From contig OU964928.1 in assembly GCA_918807975.1 (NCBI GenBank), forward strand, positions 17,535,323 through 17,599,322: a stretch of 64,000 bases of DNA, given 5' to 3'. This document shows, one piece after another, positions 45,401 to 55,877 of this stretch. The DNA is from Aplidium turbinatum (Eukaryota > Chordata > Ascidiacea > Aplousobranchia > Polyclinidae). Position 1 is the first letter of the stretch, and each line of letters opens with the position of its first letter. The notes beneath the pieces were generated by a model that saw only the letters and a list, made by a program, of their open reading frames with translations, made no database searches and was not told the DNA's origin. Both the position numbers and the translations under genes were made by a program.

Positions 45401-48400
45401 CATACTAGTTTATACTACTTAATAGCCTACTAAATCAGTAGCATTCAGTAAGTACGATAACATACTACTTACTAGAGAATGAGTATGCGTCGTAACAAAT
45501 TGAAATGAATGATCAGCATGTTGAGAATTATCAATGTTTACTAGCTTGGCCTCAGAAACCTGCAACAAATTAATAATAATAAGTGTTATGGTTTTTATTT
45601 ATTGTTGCTGTACAGTGTACATTTTGTACAACAGCTAAGGTGTTTTAGCGACAGGGTTCATTTTTCAATGTATATCAGGTTTACGATGTCATCACATTAT
45701 TATCCGGTTTTTTCTTACTGCCTTATGCAAGAAACAACACAATCAGTACTGCTTTTTAAGTCTTTGGTATGACCAGACCTGGAATCGATCTCACATCTAC
45801 CAGAACTGAAAACACTCGGCCTTTGAGCCGGTATGTAACCAATTAAACCATTCATGTATGAAGAAATAAATTACATGCCTCAAAAGGAGTAGGCCTACAA
45901 AGCGCTGATGTGAATGGAATGCAGCACGAGTAATGAAATCAGACGTTTGTCGTTTGTACCTGTATACTAAAATACCACGTTAACTAAACGTAGGCGACGC
46001 GGCGTGGTGTGAACAATGGTCAAGCAGCACGTCCCCACTTCGCCAAGTATTCAGATCCCCGTCCGAAAACCAGCTGGGACATGGCCTCTCTAGACTTGCC
46101 TCATCAAGGTGTAACCGTTTGCTCACTGGTGTTGGACGCTATGGTGCAGACATGTTGCGTTGGGGCTTGGCAGAGAGTGCTGCTTGTGAGTGTGGCAAAA
46201 TGCAGACGGCGGCCCACATTATCAAGGATTGCCGGCTATATAGATCACCCCATGGTATGGAAGGCCTAATTTCCATCGATGACGACACCAGGCAGTGGCT
46301 AACCAACGGATGCCCTGACATATAGCGACAATACGAGAGAAGAAGAACTAAACGTAGGACTAGAACATTAGCTATGATACATCTTTTTTAACATACGTAC
46401 CATAACTTCTTTGCCTTGAGACCAATAGGATACAAGTTTTTTTATAACCTCCATGCGTTGATTGAAGATGTTCATGGATGCTTCACTGACAAGCTCACTG
46501 ATTTGCTTCCATTTCTCAAATGCAGTGTTATACTTTTGTGCCTGTGTCTCAACCTGCTTGTTTCTGGTAACATTTGAAGAAAGATTGTGTAAATCCTTCA
46601 AGGTCACTCGTTTCCCGTAGGCATGTTTTATATGCTGTTGCAGTAACTTGTTGTTCGGTTTAGTTTTTAAGATTTTTGAAACTTCATTTTTTTCAGATTC
46701 CAGAAGTTTGCGACATTTAGGGAGGTACTGGTAACTCTCCTAAAAAATACAACCAACAGAAAGTAAGCCATTTTAAAGTGTTTTGTTACAATTGACCATA
46801 AAAGTCACATTATATAAAAACTTGGTAATAGCCTACCTTATTCAATGTATGACTGTGTTCTTCCATGAGCTTATGCACCACCAGCTTCTGTGCATCTTTT
46901 GAAGCTCTCACAACAACGCAGGCTTTACAACCTGTTCGGTATGTTCTGTGAACACAAACCATTTATCTAGGTCAGGGGTCACCAACTGGCTGCCGCGGCG
47001 GCCACGCTGTTTATGTGCGGCCCGCGAAAGGTATCAGCGTACAAGTATAACCAAAAATATTTTTCTTGAGGAGTTAAAGAGCGAAGGCAAAAATACTTTC
47101 CGGGAAGCAAATTTTTGCTTTGCATACGATTCCACAGACCGACCAATCAGATTGTAGTTCTAGTTGGGGGTCGCTTAAAGTTATTTCAATGCGATGTCAA
47201 GCCACACTGTCCCAGTGGTTAATTAAAACGTCTGTTTTTGAATTTCGAAATTGTCTATGAGCATAGGGTTGCTTATTTTAAGTTTGCAAATGTCATGTAA
47301 ACACTAGTGTGCGTTTCACCGTTATTGTGTTTCATGACATCACGAGCAGTGTTCCCTTTATGCAAGTTTTTCTTGGCAAAATAGGTCGGTGTGCCAACTC
47401 AATTTATAATAAATTGGAAATATATTACATAAAAATTAAAGACTTTTTCTGGTTGTGTTATGAAAATGTTTAGTTTAGTACTGCAAAATGTTTTAATCAA
47501 CAATTCTTGCCATGCTGATAAGCACCGCAAGTGACATTTGTCTAATAATAATCAAAGAAAGACGGTTTTATAGACTCTCACAAAAAAGATGAAGAACCGA
47601 CTCATTGCTTTTTTAGAGGGAAGACTGTTCAGTGTTCATGAGTTACGATAGAAACGTTTTTGCGTTGATTTCCACAAGCGTTTGGTTTCATGGTGCCTGG
47701 TTTCTTTTTCCCTGTTATTGGAGCCTATTTTTCGCTGATATGTTTGCAGGTGACTATTGTTGCTTGTATTGCGATGCGTCTAACATTTCTTGGTTTACTG
47801 AAGCTATTAATTGCAAGATATCTTTTGTGAAGAGAAGTGACAACACCTCTCTTGCTTGGCGATAAATATTCTGATGAAACCGCTCGCCTCGCTATAAGTG
47901 CGCAAAACAAGTGGCCTCGTTGATTAGGCATTGTTAAAAAAGTCAAAAGTGTTCTAAAAGGAGCTTGGCCTGGCACTCTGGCAGTAGCGTTGTTCGATTA
48001 ATTTTGTTGCTGCGGTATTCTAACATAAATATGAACAACATGTAACGCTGGATACTGGGTACGAAATGCGTTCTTTTCTAGCATAAGAGTCAACCTACCT
48101 AACATTTTATTAGTGCGGCCCGCCACAGCTCTCCTTAGTGCCAAAGTGGCCGGCATGCAAAACAGGTTGGTGACCCCTGATCTAGGTTGTTTAACAAAAC
48201 CGGAAACCTATATTGAGCATAAGCCTATATACAATCTCAGGGTCTGCTACTATTCGGTGAGTCCGATTCGGTGAGTCTGATTCGGTGAGTTCCTAACCTC
48301 TAACCCTAACTCCAAACCCCTAACCCTAAAACGGCAATGATAATTAGGCTACGGTACCCAATAATTAAAAAAAAAATTGAAAAAATCCCCCGTTAAGGGA

Positions 48401-48808
48401 TCGGACTCACCGAATCAGACTCACCGAATCGGACTCACCGAATCGGACTCACCGAAACGGGCCATTCCGACAATCTCAAACCAGCAACGATCCGAAATAT
48501 TAGGGGGAATTGCTGTGAGCAATTGTTTGTGACAAGTGTAAAATAATAGCATGTACTTACTGCTGAAATGGTCTTTTTCCACTACTTTTACTTTTGTAAT
48601 TCCGACCACCAAAATTACAAGCAAAAGTCAAAGAATGGAACATGATATTTGAATTTTCAGGAATGTTAACACCACGCTTTCGAGCATTTGTTAGCGTTCT
48701 TGAATCACGACGCCAATAAGTTGTTTGGCTCCTGTCTTCATATTGTTTAATTGCAGCAAGCAATGCATCAAATGACAAAAACTCTGATCCAACAGCTAAT
48801 TTACCCAT
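42484..48808 (-). CDS. FAR1-like/ZSWIM3-like and PHD-finger protein with duplicated middle exons
   Basis: Probably a nuclear DNA- or chromatin-binding protein related to the invertebrate ZSWIM3-like family, which derives from MULE transposases. Exons on minus, 5' to 3': 48808-48561 (start MGKLAVGSEFLSF), 46945-46837 (TYRTGCKACVVVRAS, EEHSHTL; FAR1-like zinc-binding fold), 46739-46401, 45559-45473, 45322-45266, 45145-45089, 44968-44912, 44751-44665, 44065-44009, 43907-43851, 43509-43356 (KRKGRPKGRLVTVIGLPK, AT-hook-like), 42848-42484 (MLSWFVSEEA; PHD finger WLCDACKTEL...CCDSC...HLSC...WFCRSC, stop). All joins keep phase, giving up to 557 residues. The transposase core and SWIM finger of longer relatives are absent. 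Confidence 0.9.
42947..43189. mobile_element. TTAA-flanked palindromic MITE carrying spliced-leader-like 16-mers
   Basis: The arms (ATCAAATATAGTTATTACT... and its inverse) pair over about 80 bp, and TTAA lies on both sides (42943-42946, 43190-43193), as for piggyBac or Kolobok insertions. ATTCTATTTGAATAAG occurs at 43079-43094 and 43108-43123 on plus and at 43013-43028 on minus, with degenerate copies between. It lies in the last intron of the FAR1/PHD gene. Confidence 0.7.
44179..44397. mobile_element. MITE of the gggtctgc/ccattccg family
   Basis: GGGTCTGCTACTATTCGG on the left and CGAAACGGGCCATTCCG on the right, with runs of attcggtgagtcc at both ends and a telomere-like cctaaccctaaa stretch inside. 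Exact 8-bp duplication ACTAAATC (44171-44178, 44398-44405). Confidence 0.88.
44416..44627 (+). repeat. tRNA-derived SINE (family 2)
   Basis: It starts with a tRNA-like head (GGCTGCGTAGCCGTGTGGTG, GGTTCGACACC) and ends ...GCCTGGATACGACAAACAAA. The 11-bp duplication CAGTAGCATTC flanks it (44405-44415, 44628-44638). It sits next to the MITE at 44179-44397. Confidence 0.88.
45771..45858 (-). repeat. tRNA-like sequence, probable SINE head
   Basis: The minus strand has GGTTTAATTGGTTACATACCGG (A-box-like) and GATCGATTCCAGGTC (B-box-like) at tRNA spacing, but it does not fold into a complete tRNA with a 3' acceptor stem. Confidence 0.4.
45995..46345 (+). mobile_element. short LINE-tail unit, copy 1
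   Basis: It encodes only the last segment of a LINE ORF2 (LTGVGRYGADMLRWGLAESA, CECGKMQTAAHIIKDC, DDDTRQWLTNGCPDI, stop), the zinc-knuckle tail after RT. The 13-bp duplication AACTAAACGTAGG flanks it (45982-45994, 46346-46358). It lies in an intron of the FAR1/PHD gene. Copy 2 at 50718 begins within a few bases of the same point. Confidence 0.88.
46973..48179. mobile_element. hAT-like element CAGGGGTCACCAAC, 1.2 kb
   Basis: Terminal inverted repeats CAGGGGTCACCAAC/GTTGGTGACCCCTG with the exact 8-bp duplication ATCTAGGT (46965-46972, 48180-48187). The gcggcccgc subterminal motif at both ends is typical of a common animal hAT group. The interior has lost recognisable transposase. It lies in the first intron of the FAR1/PHD gene. 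Confidence 0.9.
48240..48469. mobile_element. MITE of the gggtctgc/ccattccg family, copy 2
   Basis: Nearly identical to 44179-44397. The exact 9-bp duplication ACAATCTCA is at 48231-48239 and 48470-48478. It lies in the first intron of the FAR1/PHD gene. Confidence 0.88.
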
Positions 48809-49169
48809 TTTAATGAAATAGTAGAACTTAATAATATGAAGCTGAAATAACATTACTTATCAGCAGGGCTGCGATTTTTTCTTTTTTGTTGAACAACCAA
48901 AAATTCTGCGTTTGTTTGTCGAATAGTAATATGAAGTCACAAGAGTTAGATAAAGTGTTTTGCTGCAAATTACCGCACAAGTTGTGTGGATGTACGTCAG
49001 AGTCACATACGTTTTTAATCGCACACTGGTTGAATGATTGCAAAGGAGTAATAAGTGCTACGTTGTGTGAATGTGTAGGCTATCTACCGGACGTGTATAT
49101 TATTTGTTTTGCTCCAGGAAGAGAACTGTTGTAGCCTAAACGCGAAACCAAGGATCACAAAAGAAAAAA

Positions 49170-49925
49170 AGCCCTTAGGCTATCATCGTCGTTGTAGGTT
49201 CCAGCTCATGTCTGAGCATTGGTTTCGTCTTCAAATCGAATTTGGCTTTGGATGGTGATGTCTTTTGTGGCTTTGGAGGCCCAGTCTATGACAAAAAAGA
49301 CGAGGGCAAAAGTCACATTGTATGGAGGGTGGGGGACGTGGTAGTTTTAGCTTTTCTTTTCTAGTGTTTTGTTTTTCTTGGGCTTTTTGTATCCTGGCTT
49401 TTTTTTACGAATTTCCATGCTTTCCCTAGTTCTTTTTCTCCAGAGTTATCTGTCACTAGCAAGTTGTCCAATGAATCCAGATCAATGTTTGCATGGTTAA
49501 GGGAGACTTTCAGCTGATCTTTGTATCTCATTTTTGGCTTTTTGGGGTCTTTTCCCTGTCTTTAGTTCAGTTCACCATAAAGCATTATTTGCAAAAACCT
49601 TGTTGGGTCCATTCGCACGACATGTCTTGTCCAGCGAAAGCAGTGTTGCAATATGGTGGTTTCTAAACAGGGCAACCTGGCGCGACCAAGGATTGCATCG
49701 TTGGTGAGACAATCTTCCCAACGAGTGCCTAGAATTTGCCTCAGTCTCCTCTGCTGGAAATTTTCAAGAAGTTGGATGTCATGGCGGTATAATGTCCAGG
49801 TTTCACAAGCATAGAGATTAGAGAAGGGTAGATGGAACGACTGCCCGGAAGACCATAGATATAGCATGGTTGTTGAAAACACGGTGGTTAAGTCATCCAT
49901 GGGCACAATTTGCTGCTTTTATACG
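49170..49925 (-). mobile_element. LINE C-terminal fragment
   Basis: The minus strand encodes NLYACETWTLYRHDIQLLEN, FQQRRLRQILGTRWEDCLTN and WTRHVVRMDPTRFLQIMLYGEL, the RT C-terminal region of a common animal LINE. After a frameshift comes a tail HANIDLDSLDNLL...EKELGKAWK and a zinc-finger-like CDFCPRLF, ending in a GATGATAG tract. It is 5'-truncated and broken. A related tail is at 61890-62240. Confidence 0.75.
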
Positions 49926-49987
49926 ATGTTCAATATCCTCTGCACATATTGGTGCTGTTAAAAGTATGCTACCAAGGTAGAAGTAGT

Positions 49988-50246
49988 CCACTTCACCTCA
50001 TTTTGTACCCTGAAAAGATCAAGAAAAAATAGCACAAAGCCGAAGTCGCTGATCGCAACAAAGCCGAAGTCGCTAATTGGAGATTCCGCAAAAAATTGTA
50101 AGTTAGGGATAGGGTTAAGCGGAAACGTTAAGCGGTGTAAAACTACGATCTGTATGCTATTTTGGCTTTTTTTAATTTTTTCTCGATTTTTTTTTAGGGT
50201 ACGACATGAGTGTACAAATTGTTCAGGGTACGAATTAGGTTGCATT
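49988..50246. mobile_element. degenerate GGGTGCAACC-family element
   Basis: It carries the family features (gtaccctgaaaagatcaag, cgaagtcgctgatcg, agggatagggtta and the right end ggtacgaattaggttgcat) but has a worn left end and no clear target duplication. Confidence 0.6.
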
Positions 50247-50717
50247 CAAGAGGAATCATGGGGCTTTTTTTTGGTGACTTCACATCACCAATCGAAGTTC
50301 CTGACAAAGTTTCAGCTTAATACAGACGAAATCGGTTAATCGAATCACCTATTTGCCAGACGTTTTGATACGATTGATTCATTTAACCAATTTACTAAAA
50401 AAAAGGTTTATTGTGAATGGGTGTAATTGTTGAGAAGATGTCTGTGCTGTCTAGGCTGCAACGCACAGTACAACTGATACTTCCTACAACTCTGCCGTCC
50501 CAAGGTAAAGCGACGTAACTACAGATTTTTGATTTTTCCACTTTTTATTGTTAAACGTTTCGCAAAGACTACATTTTTCTTCCAGCAAAGACTCAACAGC
50601 GTAACTGCAGTAGTTTGCGAGATATTTGTTGGTCAAAACGACGTAACTGCATATAAAGATCATCTATGCAAAGCCAAAGCGACGTAACTGTCAGTTACTT
50701 CGTTTTACCATAGAATC

Positions 50718-51096
50718 GGCGTGGTGTGAACAATGGTCAAGCAGCACGTCCCCACGGCGTGGTGTGAACAATGGTCAAGCAGCACGTCCCCACTTCGCCA
50801 AGTATTCAGATCCCCGTCCGAAAACCAGCTGGGTCATGGCCTCTCTAGACTTGCCTCATCAAGGCGTAACCGTTTGCTCACTGGTGTTGGACGCTATGGT
50901 GCAGACATGTTGCTCTGGGGCTTGGCAGAGAGTGCTGCTGGTGAGTGTGGCGAAATGCAGACGGCAGCCCACATTATCAACGATTGCCGGCTAGATCATC
51001 CCATGGTATGGAAGGCCTAATTTCCATCGATGACGACACCAGACAGTGGCTAACCAACGAATGCCCTGACATATAGCGACAATACGAGAGAAGAAG
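50718..51096 (+). mobile_element. short LINE-tail unit, copy 2, with internal 5' duplication
   Basis: Same sequence as 45995-46345, starting GGCGTGGTGTGAACAATGG. The first 38 bp are directly repeated (50718-50755 and from 50756). The 11-bp duplication ACCATAGAATC flanks it (50707-50717, 51097-51107). Confidence 0.88.
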
Positions 51097-51291
51097 ACCA
51101 TAGAATCCAGAGCAAATAATCTCAGTTACGTCAATTTACAATAGAATCTAAAGTTAATCCCAAATTCTCAATGGAATGCCAGTCTCTGCCAAACAACGCC
51201 AGCTTCGTGTTGCAAAGATAATTACGTAGCAAAATAATAACCTAATTTTGTAGATAAAATTCTTATTAGCTTCTGAAGTGAAAACATTAGT

Positions 51292-51432
51292 ACAGAAGCT
51301 GCAGAGTCAACACGCAACAAAATATTAACCTCATTTTGTAGATAAACTTCTTATTTGCTTCTGAAGTGAAAACATTTGATCTACAAATTGAGGTCAATAT
51401 TTTGTTGCGTGTTGACTGCAGCTTTTGTACCC
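51292..51432. repeat. local inverted and direct repeats
   Basis: GTACAGAAGCTGCAGAGTCAAC...TTTTGTAGAT (51292-51346) is inverted at about 51378-51432. The stretch ttctgaagtgaaaacatt is also directly repeated at about 51269 and 51359. Confidence 0.65.
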
Positions 51433-52612
51433 AAACACTCTTCATAAAGTGTCTTGTAGCATCCTTTTAGTGAACAGAATCAGCAGTTAGCTTTAACGCA
51501 GCTACAAGTTGAACGTGAATAATGGCAAAAAATAGACTTGCATGAAGTAGTGAAAACGCTTATGAATGATACTGAGAACGATAACGCTGATGACAGAGAC
51601 TACATGGTGACATACTAAGCAAGCTATGCCCGCTTATGCCGGAAAATCGACCACAATTTTGGGAACAGATACCCACAAACGACAACTCACTTGACTTAAT
51701 TGATGTTGACTAAAGATGCTGCATTGTACTTGAACCATATTACATATTTTGTGTGTGAATTCAATGCATTGCGTCAGATACGCCGGTTTGCCTTTGCAGC
51801 ACTGTCAGAAACACAATCAGGTTTACAAAGGTAAAGCGACGTAACTACACTAATTATCTTAATTAACGAAAATTAGGACAGCAAGCAATGCTTTTGTTCC
51901 CATTGAAACAAAAAGTAGACAAGGTCTTTTAGTTAGAGGCATCAAATGTTGAATTGCGATTAAGATGTCGTTATGGTTTACGATTAACTTTAAAGCGCTT
52001 TTTCTCGGTTTTAACTTTTCTGTAGTTACGTCGCTTTACCTTTGGACGGCAGAACTGTTTACAATTCTGGTTAAACTTTGAAGAGATTACTAGTTCTGTG
52101 TTACATAGCACTACCCAGTATGTTCCAGCCAGCAAAACTGGTGCTTTTTACATTGATTTATTGTCTGCAAAGTGCAAGACCAGCTTTGCTGTCCGTGAGA
52201 GCATGTTGTACATTGTACAATCAAAGCATTTTTCTGCAAACTGCGGCAATCGGACTTCTTACAATCTCGCCGATCTCTGTGACGTCACAACGCGAACTTT
52301 GACAGTCGAAGTTTTTGATTGAAGCGTGCTATTTTTAGCTCGTACCAGCTGTGTAGTTTTGAGTATGGAACATGGCCTATGAAAATAGTGGTATAGTAGC
52401 CTAGAAAAACACGTCTCACACTCATTGTTTGTTTTGAAATCGCAAAAATTATTTTTCATGTCTTTTGCGCTGTCTGGTAAAATAATTAATTTGCAATGTT
52501 CTTCAACTGAACGAAACTGCACAAATGAAATTACGCACTGCGTTTCACAACAGTAAGCTACTTATTTTAAACTTAGTTTAAGCATTTAAACTTTTCTCTT
52601 GGGATGTGTGAT

Positions 52613-55055
52613 TAAGCTGCGCCCTTTTGGGGCAAATTTTTAATTTCAATTGGGGGGATATCTAAATATCTGTGTATGCCTGAAAAATGAAGGCATGCAA
52701 AAAAAAATTTTTTTTTGTCAATGTTTAGACCCTGCTGTCGGCCCCGGAACATTTGCAGGTTACCGGAATTTTGAAATCTTCATAAAATCTTAATCTTTTG
52801 TGCTAGGTAGGGCATGTTGGTATTCATTTCTATTGTTTTTGGATAATTAATCCATTTATTAAGTTTACAGACAAATTTAGACATGTTTTAAAATTTTAAT
52901 TTTTGCAACAATGACATATTTTCTTGCATTTTATGTAAATTTTTGTGGTTTCTGAAGGTTATGATAGTAGCAAGTTGGATTTACTGGTTCCGGTACATTC
53001 TGAAGCAATATAAATAGACTCATTAGTTAAACATTTTAACAGAAACAATGGCTAAGGAAGTCCAGGTGAAAAAATAGTATTATTATTCTTATTTATGTAA
53101 CAATTTACATCACAGGCATGTAAGTAATCTAAGTACCGTATGCTGTTTCTCACCCATTAACTTGATTCCAATTATACCTTTCAGGAAACTACGAAATATA
53201 CCTACCTGACTCATTCTTTTGAATGTATTGTAATAGCTGAGTGTAAAAATGTCATAACGATCTTCAATAAAAGATAGTCCTTTAGAAATAGAAAAGTATG
53301 AGTCACTGAAAACATCTGAACTTCCGCTTCGTTTGAATGTACTCAGACATTTTCTCTATCTCCGCACATTTCAATTTATGAATTCCACAACATCTAGTCA
53401 ACTGCACAATCAACTCTACGAAGACATCATCAATATATATTCATCTGCATCTATAGCAGCCACAAATTGCAAGAAGACCATCATAGACCAAGTAAAAGAG
53501 CTTGAAACCAAAAGAAAGACTGTGAACAAAAACAAGAATAACCAGCAGATTCTTAGGTTCAATAAGTTAGAGTTAACCAACGCGAGTGACACAGTGGGCC
53601 AATTTTTTTCTTGATTAAACTTTCTGGAAGATTTCCACTAGTGGTCGCCTTGCCCAGCTTATGCAGGTGCTTTGCATCATTTGAGAGATTCTGCTAACTT
53701 GAACCGAAATTTCAGGATATTTTGGTATATATATTATTTAGTGGTTCAAATAGTAGGGGCTCCATTTCTCATACATTTTTGGCAAGCATTTTTCCGATTG
53801 GGCCATTAAAACTGTTTGGCCCTGAAGTTGATCCATCAATGTGTTTAAAAAGTTTGCGAAGTGATAACTCGCAGTGGTGAAGTAAGCGAACTACATGCTG
53901 ACAAGGTCTTCCTATACTTCTTTCGATATGGGCCATTGAACCATCCTTCCAGCTAGTATTAGAGTTTGTACCATCTCCTCAAATAACACATATGTTACTG
54001 GTAGATATGTTAATTTTCATTGAGGTAAGATGATCCACGACACCTTCAGCAACACATTTTCCTGTAGAATACAAATTTTAAAGTTAAGACTTCCTAAAAA
54101 AATTTTATTGAACTTAAGAATCTACTGGTTATTCTTGTTTTTGTTCACAGTCTTTCTTTTGGTTTCAAGCTCTTTTATTTGGTCTATGATGGTCTTCTTG
54201 CAGTTTGTGGCTGCTATAGATGCAGGTGAATATATGTTGATGATGTCTTCGTAGAGTTGATTGTGCAGTTGACTAGATGTTGTGGAATTCATAAATTGAA
54301 ATGTACGGAGATAGAGAAAATGTCTGAGTACATTCAAATGAAGCGGAAGTTCGGATGTTCTCAGTGACTCATACTTTTCTATTTCTAAAGGATCATCCTT
54401 TATTGAAGATCGTTATGCCATTCTTACACTCAGCTATTACAATACATTCAAAAGAATGAGTCAGGTAGGTATATTTCGTAGTATCCTGGAAGGTAAAATC
54501 GGAATCAAGTTAATGGGTGGAGAAACAGCATACATACTTACATGTCTGTGATGTAATTTGTTACATAAATAAGAATTATAATACTATTTTTTCATCTGGA
54601 CTTCCTTAGCCATTGTTTTTGTTAAAATGTTTAACTAATGAGTCTATTTATATTGCTTCAGAATGTACCGGAACCAGTAAATCCAACTTGCTACTATCAT
54701 AACCTTCAGAAACCACAAAAATTTACATAAAATGCAAGAAAATATGTCATTGTTGCAAAAATTAAAATTTTAAAACATGTCTAAATTTGTCTGTAAACTT
54801 AATAAATGGATTAAGTATCCAAAAACAATAGAAATGAATACCAACATGCCCTACCTAGCACAAAAGATTAAGATTTTATGAAGATTTCAAAATTCCGGTA
54901 ACCTGCAAATGTTCCGGGGCCGACAGCAGGGTCTAAACATTGACGAAAAAAAAATTTTTTTTGCATGCCTTCATTTTTCAGGCATACACACTACACAGAT
55001 ATTTAGATATCCCCCCAATTGAAATTAAAAATTTGCCCCAAAAGGGCGCAGCTTA
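52613..55055. mobile_element. 2.4-kb element with ~950-bp inverted arms and 9-bp target duplication
   Basis: The left arm 52613-53564 and right arm 54107-55055 are near-identical inverted copies, starting TAAGCTGCGCCCTTTTGGGG. The exact 9-bp direct repeat ATGTGTGAT flanks it (52604-52612, 55056-55064). The spacer is about 540 bp. Duplication length and arm structure suggest a Mutator-like fold-back element. Both arms keep an open frame (around 53333-53614 and its mirror 54337-54122) whose product I do not recognise. Confidence 0.92.
53333..53614 (+). CDS. open frame in arm of the 2.4-kb element, unknown
   Basis: It encodes LRHFLYLRTFQFMNSTTSSQ, then NQLYEDIINIYSSASIAATN and a lysine-rich end (KELETKRKTVNKNKNNQ). 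The first about 70 codons are mirrored on the minus strand in the other arm (54337-54122). The frame is open upstream of the first ATG to about 53262. It may be a fragment of the element's own gene or of a captured host exon. Confidence 0.35.
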   Translation: MNVLRHFLYLRTFQFMNSTTSSQLHNQLYEDIINIYSSASIAATNCKKTIIDQVKELETKRKTVNKNKNNQQILRFNKLELTNASDTVGQFFS

Positions 55056-55877
55056 ATGTGTGATTATTCCTTTTGTCTGCTCTTTTGTTTTAATGAAGCC
55101 CAGCTGTGCGAAAATTGGTTGTTTGTAGTGCGCTGTCTAGCACATAAGATTATGGCCTGGGATTACAGACACTTGTCTTTGTTTTGATCAAATGCGTCTG
55201 TCTCATCTTTGCTTCATTTCGCCTTTGAACATTGCAGACAATTATGCGAAGCAAAAAAGAGACATTCTCTTTTCGCTTACGGGTACAACTATACGATTAA
55301 ATGAATGAAGTATGCAAACGAGAAGCAAGTCCTGATGCTTTTATCCGACTTACCGTATTCTTTTAAGCGGTATACGTTTAACCGATGTTTTTACGTAACA
55401 TTAGATTGGATTTGGTTTGGGATTTCAGGTTTTGATTCAAATAACCGATTGATATTTTTAATTAAGAGGTATACTATTAACCGATTTCGTCTGTATTTTT
55501 TTTTCCTGGTCAAATCATTCAGCAACTGGACTAATGGATGGGGCTCTGTTGGTACAAATTCCTACACATTTTTTGCATGTCAATCCACTTTCTTCCAAAC
55601 ACTTGTACTTAAAGTATCGAAAGCATTTTGACCAGTCGTCCTTTCCTTGAGTTCTCAATATGGTATCATACCAGTACTTGCCTCAACACTAATTGATGGT
55701 AGCTTAAACCAGGGCTTCGCAAACTGGGGGGCGCGACCCCACAAGCGGTCGCGTAACAAACTATAAGGGTCGCAGAAAGTGTACCAATTTTTCACAAAGC
55801 AGCCTACTCTATATTAACACGTCTGTGCAAGTTGTTGACTTGGAGAGTCGAACACTCAATACTTCTATTTTTAGAAA

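Larger units (their letters stand above)
43851..45559 (-). repeat. tandem duplicated exon cassette: five 57-nt and two 87-nt exons
   Basis: 57-nt exons at 45266-45322, 45089-45145, 44912-44968, 44009-44065 and 43851-43907 encode variants of NSDDVGSEVTLSARDYESA. 87-nt exons at 45473-45559 and 44665-44751 encode variants beginning VSEA and ending THSL. The order (87,57,57,57) then (87,57,57) points to a block duplication on top of single-exon duplications. All are phase 0 at both ends, with good AG/GTAAG borders, except that the 45089-45145 copy has AT in place of the acceptor AG. Introns between copies are also duplicated. Confidence 0.88.
50491..52053. mobile_element. TIR element with GCGACGTAACT repeats, 1.56 kb
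   Basis: The inverted ends TCTGCCGTCC(C/A)AAGGTAAAGCG continue through acgtaactaca (33 bp, one mismatch). Further internal copies of aaagcgacgtaact lie at about 50677 and 51833. A LINE-tail unit (50718-51096) is nested inside. The target duplication is unclear and no transposase is seen. Confidence 0.7.

Noticed and set aside
46009-46325. Host gene encoding a zinc-binding protein
   Set aside because: The sequence is bounded by a 13-bp target duplication, recurs at 50718-51096 and matches LINE ORF2 tails.
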